Of a DNA stretch of 64,000 bases, positions 36,869 to 46,422 are shown piece after piece. How positions within the stretch are numbered: the first letter of the stretch is position 1; every line of letters starts with the position of its first letter. The notes beneath the pieces were generated by a model that did not search any database, was not told where the DNA came from, and saw only the letters and a program-made list of their open reading frames with translations. This DNA comes from Halicephalobus mephisto. Its lineage: Eukaryota > Nematoda > Chromadorea > Rhabditida > Panagrolaimidae. The translations under genes were made by a program, and so were the position numbers. The stretch is from NCBI GenBank assembly GCA_009193035.1, contig SWDT01000063.1, positions 62,001 to 126,000 of the forward strand, in the 5' to 3' direction.

Positions 36869-37932
36869 AAAACCTTCAAGATGTTAGTTGATTTAACTTC
36901 AGAATTGTCGATCTCCAACCACAAATCTTTGACCGAAAATTCGTCATTATTTAATATCATTTTGTGATTTTTATTCTCCAATTTTTTTCTGAAGCGAGTA
37001 ACAATTTTATTTTATACATAAATGGACAGTGTTGGCGTTTTTAAAAAATCAAATACATTCAAGTTCGAAAAAGATAAAATTTTTGGAAATGTTGTTGTTT
37101 TGGAATAGCTTTTTGAAACATTAAAATTCTGATGAAACCAGGACAATTGCCGAAACTTGTGCCATCCACCGACAAAAATCGAAAAGTCAGGAAAAAGAAG
37201 AATAATGGTTGTACCATAGCGACGCCGAAAAGCAACACCAAAAATCTTCCATGAAACCGTCCTGTTTCCAACTATAGTTTGTTCTTTATTTTGTTTAAAA
37301 AAACAAAAACTGATCATTATGGTTCCTGACAATATGTAGAGGATTATGAAATTTCCTAGAATGTTGTGGAAATTTTAGATTTTTTAGAATTTTATTGAAA
37401 TTTAAGTTTTTATAAAAAATTCATGAAACTTTTAAAATTCTACAAAATCTAAAATCTAAAAATAATTTCGAATACTTTCAAACTCATGTTGAAGCGTTCC
37501 GAATCTAACAGAAAATTCTAGAATCTTCTAAAATTCTACAGAAACTTCTAGGTTCTCCAGAAGTTTGTAAATCTTTTTGAAGCTTTAGAGAATTTTGTAA
37601 AAAATTTCGAACATCTTTAAATTTTCTGAAATTTTGTAAAAAATTTTGAATATCTTTAAAATTTTTGAAATTTTCTCGAATTTTTCAAACTTTTTAAACT
37701 TTTGAAATTCTTTAAAACCCCATACAACCCTCTAAAATCTTCCAAAATTCCAAAAAACATTTTCAAAACCACCCACATTCAGGAAGGAAATTTTCAAAAT
37801 CAATACCTGAAATATCGAATTTTAAAAGTTTTTAAAAATTCAGAAGACTCATTTTGAGACAATTTAGTAAAAATGCGCATTTTTAATTTTCATATTAATA
37901 ATATATTCATGTTTTGATTTCCAGGGTCACAA
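36869..37932. other. Intergenic DNA between nlp-1 and the Ly-6-like gene
   Basis: The nlp-1 3' UTR comes first. 37020-37335 is open on the minus strand in two overlapping frames with no recognisable motif or splice context. 37340-37800 is AT-rich low complexity of ttctaaaattcttcaaaa type. The Ly-6 gene start follows an acceptor-like tttccag at 37917-37923. Confidence 0.45.
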
Positions 37933-40268
37933 ATGGTCCAAATAATTAAGGGACTTTTGTTAATCATTGTTATTTTGCCTTTTGAAATCTGTAAGTACTT
38001 TAAAAACAACTTCTTCATCACGAAAGTCTTTCAGATGTCAAAGCTCTCAGATGCCATCAGGTACTTTTTGTCCAATTTTAATCTTTTTGACCTATGTAAT
38101 TTTAATTTCAGTGTAATGGGTGGAATGGGAATTATCCTCCAGGACGTACGTCTATTTCGACATGTGATAATCGAAATAATCAATGCTATACTACACAGGT
38201 AATTTTTTCGGGATTAAGAAAAAAATTGGGATTTATTTGGTTTATCCATTAGAAACGGATCTTGATAAATTTCGACAGTATTGAAACAGGGAAAATGTAT
38301 AAAAATTAATTTAAACAATGTTATTTGATTTTCACAATAATGTTGGAAACAATTTAAAAACTTTAAAAATTAACTTTTTCATTCATTACCGTAAAAAATC
38401 CGTATTTTGTCATACTGTAAGTCCACTTAAAGAGCGTTTTTATTTTTCTGATTTAATTATTTTTTTAAAACAAAATTCAGAAGATAAAAAATTTTAAAAA
38501 ACTTCATTGTTATACAAAAATTTAAAAAAATTATTCATTTTCAAATAAAAATTTAATTTTTTAGTATGAAAATGTAAAATAGGCCAGAAAATTCATGTTT
38601 GAAACAATTTTAACAACTCAATCTAAAACATAATTTATTCGTTTTTGGGACACAATTCAGAAAATTTATTAATTTTAATTTTTTTTATTTTTGGATTTAA
38701 AAATGATATATTATCAAACAGGAATCAAATATGTTTTCTTAGTCTTCGATCTTGTTTTCGTTCGAATAACAAATTATTTATTTTTAATTCTGAAATTACA
38801 CAGAAGTAGATTAATGAACAATAATACAATAACAAAAATAACTTAATATAAACAAATTTTTTTAAATTTGTCAATTTGATAATTTTACTTTTTGACTATA
38901 AAGCTTATATATCTTGTAAAAGCCCGCAATTAGAGATGGCGATTGTAATCCACTTTAAACACAAAAAGTGAATACATGACACATAATATATGAATGCATT
39001 AAAACAGCTCTAATGTATCAGATATATTATATTTAACATTCTGATATATTGAGCTGATATTAGTGTATTATATATTATCTATCAGTACATTTTAACTGCC
39101 CTAATATATCTATACATTAAATTGATATTAGTTCACTATATATAATGTATGGATACATTAAAACGACTCTGATGTATCAGATATATTATAGTCAATATAC
39201 CAATACATTAAGTTAATATCAGTACATTGTATTCAATATGTGGATATATTAAATATAATGTATATGATACATTAAAGTGATATCGGTTCGCTGTATATAA
39301 TTTGTCGATATATCAAGACGATTTTGACGTATCAGAGACATTATATTCAATATGTGGATATATTGAATATAATGTGTCAGATACACTAGAATCGTGTTAA
39401 TGCACACTTTATGTGTATATTCGTAATGATTCCTCGTAGCTCTCTTCTGACATCACAGTTCCTCAAAATTGTCCCGTAGACAAAGTGTTTTTTTTGAGGA
39501 TTTTCATGTTGAGACTTTACTTTTCATGAGAACTTTTCTCACTATAAAACTTGATTATTTATAACTTGTAAGTACGTAGATTTCAACGGATTTACATCAT
39601 AGATAGGGATTGTTGATGTTCGAAGAAACACAATGATATTTTACACGGATATACTTTAAATTGATTCACATCCTGAAAAACAGATTTACTCAATTCAATT
39701 AAAACATAGAAAGCTAAGAAGCTTTAAGAAGGGATTAACCTTTGCCACATTCCCGAATTTGATAATACGGATTTTCATTTTTCTAATTTTTGCAATTTTC
39801 CAGTACTGCGTAAAAGTAGTGGATCCGATGTCACCAGGGGTTCATTACGCCACCTTTAAAAGCGACTGTTACTTCCAAACTACCATCCAAGTCAGTCCGA
39901 CGAATCTCAGCTACGTGACACCAGGCCGTTGTTTCCCCTTCCAAGACGGTTCTGAACCTGTCAAAAGGCAAGTGAAATTACACAATAAAAATGAAAACCA
40001 CATACTAAAAAATATAAGTTAATAAATTTTAAAAAATCAAGTTTAAAAAACCAAATTTTAAAATGAATTAAAATTAAGTTTAAAAAACAAAATGAGATTT
40101 AAAATTTGGAAAAAAATTAAATTTTAAAATCCAAAAAGTTTCAGATGGTACTACTGTTTTTGCAATGATCGAGATTTCTGCAACGGTTCTCCAGCAGTTA
40201 CAGTAAGCCGAGTCCAAATGCTACTGAGTGTTCTGACACCCATGGCGGTTTTGTTTTTTTCTCGTTGA
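37933..40268 (+). CDS. Ly-6/uPAR-like (ODR-2/HOT-like) GPI-anchored protein, 152 aa
   Basis: Five exons: 37933-37990, 38035-38060, 38112-38198, 39804-39967, 40145-40268. The product has a signal peptide (MVQIIKGLLLIIVILPFEIY), then a small Cys-rich domain opening with LRCHQCNGW and closing with WYYCFCNDRDFCNGS; the C-x-C...D-x-CN close is the hallmark of three-finger Ly-6 folds. A hydrophobic tail (VQMLLSVLTPMAVLFFSR) suits a GPI-anchor signal. Family members tune neuronal receptors or channels at the cell surface; C. elegans ODR-2 and HOT proteins are the nearest type I can name. Intron 3 is 1.6 kb and contains the third copy of the dispersed TA repeat. Intron 4 uses a GC donor (AAAAG|gcaagtg), which matches the GC-AG consensus. 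Confidence 0.8.
38985..39420. repeat. Dispersed palindromic TA-rich repeat, copy 3 (Ly-6-gene intron 3)
   Basis: Units such as ctctaatgtatcagatatat, tatattcaatatgtggatat and gtatatgatacattaaa, in the same orientation as the 28.7 kb copy. Both edges carry short sequences like aacacaaaaagtgaatac and ttaatgcacactttatgtgt. Confidence 0.8.
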
Positions 40269-40352
40269 ATTCTTATCATTTAACTTCACCTCCAAAGAAA
40301 ATAAGTTTATGTTTTTATTCTAAAATGCAGTTTTGTAAAGCATAATGGCAAC

Positions 40353-40565
40353 GTGATTCAAGTAAAAATAAATGAAAAAATTCGTTTCATGACTCACGAA
40401 AGAACCAAAATTCCTTCCAACTACGCAGTGCCAGCTGGATCCGTGTTTTTTATCGAAGGTTTCTTTGATATACACTGCTACGTCCTAAAACAACGAAGAT
40501 CGAATTATTTCGAAAATCAAAATAAGTGTTGTTACGAAATCCTGGAACTTTGTGGGGACTTCTAG
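40353..40565 (+). CDS. Coding-like open stretch, possible fragment
   Basis: About 70 codons with mixed composition just downstream of the Ly-6 gene. It starts [20 protein letters not shown] and contains [20 protein letters not shown] and a Cys pair. No signal peptide and no clear splice partners. It reads like an exon or fragment of a small protein, but I recognise no family and there is no support beyond the open frame. May be a gene remnant. Confidence 0.25.
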   Translation: MIQVKINEKIRFMTHERTKIPSNYAVPAGSVFFIEGFFDIHCYVLKQRRSNYFENQNKCCYEILELCGDF

Positions 40566-41000
40566 GATTTAGAACTTTAAATAATTGTGGAAGTCTTTAT
40601 AGAAATCTTCAAGGTCCTACAAGTTTGTATTAAATTATCAAAAGTTTAAGGATTTTACACTGGATTTCGAAACTTGTAAGATTCTGGAAAATTTCATGAT
40701 TGCGAAAATCTCTTGAAATTTGCACTGGATTTTTAAGAATTTCAGAAAATTAAAAAAACCCCTGAGATTCTTTGAAATTTCAATACTTTTCAGCTAATTC
40801 TAATAGAATCAAGAAGCTTCAACCAGATTCTAGAGAGTTCCAAAAATTCTGCGAAATTTTAAGACTAGAAGTTTTCAAAATACTCCAAAAAATTTCAGAA
40901 CCTTCCACTAGATTCAAAAAACTTGTAAAACTTTCTACAGGACTTTAATACAGTAAAGATAACCAAAATACCTTTTCGATTTTGAACTGCTGGAGGGCAT
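40566..41000. other. AT-rich intergenic DNA
   Basis: Low-complexity phrases of aaatttcaagattctgg type. No gene seen. Confidence 0.5.
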
Positions 41001-41001
41001 C

Positions 41002-42305
41002 TTGAGCCACCTTAAAAACTTCGGCTTGGAGGTCTTCCGGCATATCTGTACTTTTGACGATTGGCTCGTGATACTTGGCAGTAGCGTCGGACATAACAAT
41101 GACGAACTAAATGACACAGAAAACTTAAGTTCAAGTAAGCAATTGAAGAGATCAAAAGTATTCACGTTGAACTATTTCAAACCAAAAGGAAGGCATACAA
41201 CTATCGACTTTGACAGTGGACCAAAAACAAACAAGGGTCGTCGGTAAACGAGCTCAGTAACAAAGCAGTAACCTGGCCTACATCGATGAGCATTATTAGC
41301 TTTGAGATGTCGTTCGGCTCCTTGCGCGATATTCGAAAGCTCAGACAGGTCGCTGGAACCAAGCAAGGGTAAGTTGATTCAAATGTCAATTCCTCTAAAA
41401 AACTGGAATACTAGTTGACTTAACGATCGAATATTCATCTAAAGCTCCCGGATATATTTCAAAATTAGGTAAACAAAAAACTAAAACAATATCATATGAT
41501 AAATACTATTGCTACAGAGATCAACATTCTGGTAGTTGATTCTAAAATTGGCATATTTTGATAGAGCTTGGAGTGCTGACTGGAATGATATGTAATATTA
41601 CAGGGGAAAAGTTAAGTTTGATATATGGAAAATTATTTTGAAAACTACATCGTAAGTGGGTTTAAAATTCTGAATAATTCAATGGCTCAAGAATTAAAAA
41701 CTGTTAATATGTCAAATACATTAAGCAGTAAAATCAGTAAAGGAGAAGTGCTTGCTCAAGAGAGAGATGATGGTATTCTCGTGCTCAAATTCTGTGACAA
41801 ACGAGATGTACTTATGATATCGACAGTACATGACAATAAAATGACTGATCAGAAGCCAGATATTATCAGGGATTATAATAATGAAAAAATTTACATTGAT
41901 ATATCGGACCAGATGTCCGCTTATTGTCCCTATGCCAGGAAGACACATAAGTGGTACTTACGTCTTTTCTTTCATATTGTTTGCCAGATTGCTGTGGTCA
42001 ATGCCTAGAACTTGTACGAACAACATACATCTAACACTATTGGGATTGTAGACTTCCATCAGAAGATAGTTACAAAAATATTGGAAACACCACAAATTCA
42101 TTCCCCGAGAACTAGACATTATCTTCAAACAAACCAAGAACCAGGCAGAACAACAAAACGTCGATGTATCAGATGTTACGAAAGTCTATCTACCAAGTAC
42201 GGGTCATATCTTGCCAAATCCAAAGCCAGTCAAGTCTCAACTCGTTGTAGATGTAGTCGATTTTTCTGCCTTAATTGTTTCCAAAAATATCATGTGAAAT
42301 GTTAA
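41002..42305 (+). pseudogene. PiggyBac transposase relic (C-terminal half)
   Basis: An open stretch at 41625-42008 carries the later catalytic region of DDE_Tnp_1_7 transposases: GEVLAQERDDGILVLKF, then CDKRDVLMISTVHD, KPDIIRDYN, the final acidic block YIDISDQM, and RKTHKWYLRLFFHI ending AVVNA. A stop interrupts it at 42006-42008. A following open segment in the same direction (42012-42305) contains the C-terminal Cys-rich zinc-binding domain typical of piggyBac proteins (CIRCYESL, TRCRCSRFFCLNCFQKYH). The N-terminal part and the earlier catalytic aspartates are not recognisable; 41002-41390 is coding-like but shattered by stops. I judge it inactive. Confidence 0.85.
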
Positions 42306-42788
42306 TACTTTTAATTGTTAATAAATTTGTTATAATACAAGATATCGAAAAGTCACATGATCTAGGGTATGTTGGGGCTATTTGCAACATATTGATCAAA
42401 AAAATCCAAATAATATCTGTGCAAAGCAAAAAAATAATAGTATGCATACCCGGGTATGCACACAGGCGTGAATATGTTACAAAATGAGAAATCTCAAGGT
42501 TCGCCATTTTGGGCAAATTCGCAAAACGTGACAGACCATCGTCCCCTCACCCTCATTTTCTCATCTCATCACTTCTATTCCTTTTCAGTTACTTAGCCTT
42601 AAAACACACTTAGAGATATCATATAATAGGCATGTGTTAATTAGTACACTGGCTCAACGACTACCCAAATGTATTAACATTTACGAGAAGATATAATCCT
42701 TTTTTGTAAATCGAATTAATACCAACAACGTATGCAGCAAACATAAGCAGCCGTAACCAGAAAGAATTAAAACTTTATTGAGTTTTAC
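42306..42788. other. Intergenic DNA containing one of three related repeats
   Basis: 3' flank of the piggyBac relic and of the minus-strand Ubl gene. It holds the repeat at 42481-42552 described separately; otherwise nothing recognisable. Confidence 0.45.
42481..42552 (+). repeat. Repeat copy A (aaaatgagaaatctcaagg...)
   Basis: Contains aaaatgagaaatctcaaggt, then cgccattttgggcaaattcg and aaaacgtgacagaccatcgt ending in cccctcaccc. Related sequences occur inverted at 44741-44800 and direct at 45481-45540. Confidence 0.75.
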
Positions 42789-44478
42789 TCATTGTCCCAG
42801 AAAATCACGGATATTTTCCTTTACTTTTTCTATGAATTCTTTAAGGTCTTTTGTCTTTTTATCGAAATCCAAATTTCCTCGCAAAAAATTATCATTTTCC
42901 AGATCCATTAATTTCAAAGTGATATCCAAATTGTCGATAAAATTCCATTTTTGAAGAGATTCTTTGGCAATTTGTAGTCGATCTTCGGAAGGACAACCCA
43001 ACAAAAGGCCTCGAAAATAATCGCCCAGAATTTTCATACTTACATATTCATTTAAGAACTTTTCCTTCGGATTGTCAAAATTGAACACGGAGAAGTCCAC
43101 AATAATAGGATTCAAGTTGTTGTCGATTCCGAAGTTTTCATCATGCATACTTCCAAGCGAAAGGAACACAGTCAAGAAGTAAATTTGGACAAGAGCACGA
43201 CGCCATCGATTGCTTTCTGGAACGCATTAATTAATATGTTCATTTATATCAAAAATAACTTTTGAGATCGTTTTCCTGACAAAAAGTTTTGTTTCCATTT
43301 TAAAACTGAAGCCATATATAAACAAAAACTAACCTGACTGAAGCACATTACTTCGATTCAAGCCTTTAAAATTACGAAATGTAGGGATCCATTCGCTTGC
43401 TATGTATATAAGGCATTCCGAACTAACGCAGTTCGGAACAAATAAAATCTTCGGACCCACTTTAATTCTTTCCAGAAACTTGTAGCAAAATAGTTCAATG
43501 AGATCCAGATTCCAACGAGAGACTGAAACAATCGAATTAGGAAAATCAGCAGAAACCATTTGAGATCATAACATAGTTATCTACTCAAGATCCATTTACT
43601 ATTTTGAGATGGCAGTCAACTAAATAAACATTACCTTGTCTCCTGTGTCCGGCACTATGGTTGGTCTTTATGCGATATCAAAATACATCAGAACCAATCT
43701 TGACATTGCACATAACAGCGGCTTTTGAACCTTCATCTAGGTCCACATCTTCAAATTTAACAACAGGATTCTTTCCATCGAACACTTTCAACTTAAAGAA
43801 ATGCGTTGCGGCATTCATAATCGGAGAAGTATTGTTGTCCAAGTATTTGACGATCGGCTGATGGAGATTCGAGGCCTTTGATTTGAAGTCCGGGTAGGTA
43901 ACAAAAAATGAAGATTCATGAAGCATATCATAAAAGTCCTGAGCAGTAACAGCCATATATTGCTTCAGATTGCTGTACCGTGTTTTCTGAAATTCGTTTA
44001 CTTCGTTGACATATACCTTCCAATGACCAAGGTGTGAATGTTTCTGAAATACATTATATTAACCATAAATTAAAATCATTTCTGCAAAGATAAGAAGCTG
44101 TTTTCCAATCCTAACTATAAAGATGAATCTAGTAGGATCTATATCGAAAATCACATCCATATAGCAAAAACAAAGAATATCATTATAAGATTACTCACCA
44201 CGATCACTTCGTCCATATGCTTCAATCCAATTTCAGATAGAGTACTATTTGAGGCGAATCCAAAGATTTTCCGTCCATCAGAAAAGAACAATTCCTGCAT
44301 CTTTCTTTCAATTCCCAAATCAGAAGAAATCATTTCTTTGAATTGATCCAGCGTAGTCTAAATTGAAATTATGATCAGTAATTAATCCATCAAAAATAAA
44401 TACCTGATCGTCCAACTTCAAGGCAAGCTCTCTGTGTGAAATTCCTTCATGGTCGTGCAAATAAATGAATAAATCCAT
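42789..44478 (-). CDS. Ubiquitin-like-domain protein with unrecognised C-terminal domain, 399 aa
   Basis: Five exons on the minus strand: 44478-44404, 44357-44199, 44043-43695, 43522-43334, 43216-42789. The start follows an acceptor-like aatatttcag. Residues 1-78 (MDLFIYLHDHEG, ELALKLDDQTTLDQFKEMIS, QELFFSDGRKI, STLSEIGLKHMDEVIV) have the beta-grasp pattern of a ubiquitin-like domain. The rest is alpha/beta-like without a family I can name; the segment SMHDENFGIDNNLNPIIVDF faintly recalls the catalytic-loop/DFG spacing of kinase-like folds, but key residues do not clearly line up. The last 40 residues are charged and probably helical (EFIEKVKENIRDFLGQ). The donor of exon 3 (ATTG|gttctg) is the weakest junction; it was chosen because phases then agree throughout. 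No close orthologue comes to mind, so probably a lineage-specific gene. Confidence 0.65.
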
Positions 44479-44740
44479 TCTACTTGAAAAATCTGAAATA
44501 TTCTTAAAAAGTATTAAAGAAGAATACATAATTAACAAAATATGCGATTAATAACTAAAACGAATTTATGTGTTAGCACCGAAAGTGAAACTGAACACGA
44601 AGAAAAACCCTTTTTTAACTCCCATAATGGTGAAGAAGCTAAAAATTTGTCGCGAGAATTTGAGACATAATGCCAAGAACCAAAATATGCGCTGCTTTGA
44701 ATGTGTTAAACAGAGAATTATCATAATTTCACGCAAATAA

Positions 44741-44800
44741 TTCGGGGTGAGGACGATAGTCTCTGTCACGTTTCGCCAACTTGCCCAAAATGACGAATTG
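44741..44800 (-). repeat. Repeat copy B (inverted)
   Basis: Read on the minus strand it gives ttcgtcattttgggcaagtt, then gcgaaacgtgacagagacta and tcgtcctcacccc, matching copy A at most positions. It lies just upstream of the Ubl gene, so copies A and B bracket that gene as inverted repeats about 2.3 kb apart. Confidence 0.75.
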
Positions 44801-45480
44801 ATTAAACTTGCGGCTTTTCCGTACTAAGACCACAGATTTCCTAGTTTTTAGAATTATTTATCACTAAATCTACTTCTTTTCGTTGTTATTTAATTGTTAC
44901 AATATATTTTACAATTTTCTCCATCTTCGTACTTACAATTAATCATTTAGATGCATTTTTACAGAAAAATAATATATCCAATTATTATCATAGATCTATT
45001 TAGTTGCAAAACGATGAATGCTTTGCAGTAAAATTTGATATATCAATTTAGGAGTTTAGGTTAAAAATCATGTATCTAGTAATAGAACTTGAGTAACTTT
45101 TAGTGAATTATGTCTAAATTTGAATTAAAAGTTTGAAAAAAGCTGGAAATATATAGCCATGAACTTAACTATTTTAGTTATATCCTCCTATATCACTAAC
45201 AAACATTAGATAAAATAACTGTTCGGAACTACTATTCATTACCTTATTTCAATTATGGCAATTGATAGATTCATAAACTTCCCTTTAAAATACTGATATA
45301 ATGCATTATAACTCATAGTTTAAGACAAATTTAATATTATTGATGTGAAAAGTGAGTCTTTTCGATTTCTAAATGCTTTATATATTGTAAAAAAATGTTA
45401 AAAATTAATTTTAACCAAGAATTTGAAAAAAAAAAGTTAAAAATCACTGAAAAGAAGATTTGAATGGTCCTAACATAAGA

Positions 45481-45540
45481 AAATGAGAAATCTCAAAGTT
45501 CGTCCATTTGAGCGAAATGTGACATAGACTACCGTTGCCA
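45481..45540 (+). repeat. Repeat copy C
   Basis: Begins aaaatgagaaatctcaaagt, then tcgtccatttgagcgaaatg and tgacatagactaccgt. It shares the 5' block of copy A that copy B lacks, and is more diverged. Confidence 0.65.
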
Positions 45541-46422
45541 CACCAAAATTTCGACCTGCTTCCATTAGGATTCTAATCTATCTGAAGAGACAGAATTATT
45601 AAAACTTTTTCTTAGTTCAGAAGCTAGTCAAAAATTAGAAGCACTGCGAGAACTTTGATTTGCATGGAATAAAACAGTTCCTTTATTGAAAAATACTATC
45701 GTTGATCAAAAACATGTTTGTTTGAATTTCAATCGGCATTGTTTCATTATTCTCATATAGAGTGTAAATTTCCAGTAATCATACATTTACTTGTATATTC
45801 ATAAAAGTAGTAAAACACAAATTGTTAAGCTTAAAATATTGTGACACCATGTAATTCCCCCTCTGGTTATTATTGTTTCATTCCCTCACTTTTATTGACT
45901 GGTTAATTGCAAAATCTTCCAGATGTTTTCCTTCATTTCACCGAAAGTATTTCAAGTCGGATTTCTTCCTTTTATGAGTTTTTCTTTTTCTGATTCTGTA
46001 TTCTCAGTTATTTTTATTTTCTATTTTTGAAGCTGATCGGCAAAAAAGTTGATTTTTTGTGTCTCTAGAGTAAAATCCCTGATGTTATGATTGGGTTTAT
46101 AACTATAAAAGTAGGTTTTGTTTCTGTTTTATTAATACTTTTTATAAATATCCGAGATTTGTACTTGAATTGGAATCAGTTTATTTATTCACAATTAATT
46201 TTACTTTATGGACAATGCATAAGTTACAACATGAATTTCTTACTCCTTTATGGATTTTTGACGTATAATAATCAAGGTTTTTCGACAGTAAGCATTTTGG
46301 AGATAATTGTAAAACAGATATGGAACATAAGGTCTTTCATAATAGTTAATTTATAACTCGAAAACATTAATTCGGTAGCCTATGTCTTTTATCTGTTCTT
46401 TCTATGAGTACGGAATTTAATC

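Larger units (their letters stand above)
44479..46422. other. Intergenic DNA between the Ubl gene and the Hsp70-like gene
   Basis: It holds repeat copies B (44741-44800, inverted) and C (45481-45540), a possible Ubl-gene promoter at 44480-44740, and AT-rich filler. A plus-strand open stretch at 46087-46356 is hydrophobic by base composition and not supported as a gene. Confidence 0.45.

Noticed and set aside
37012..37332. 106-codon minus-strand frame after nlp-1
   Set aside because: Two overlapping frames on the same strand look equally protein-like, there is no homology that I recognise, and no splice context.
46087..46356. Hydrophobic 89-codon plus-strand frame
   Set aside because: Hydrophobicity follows from AT-rich codons (Ile, Phe, Leu, Asn); no gene context.
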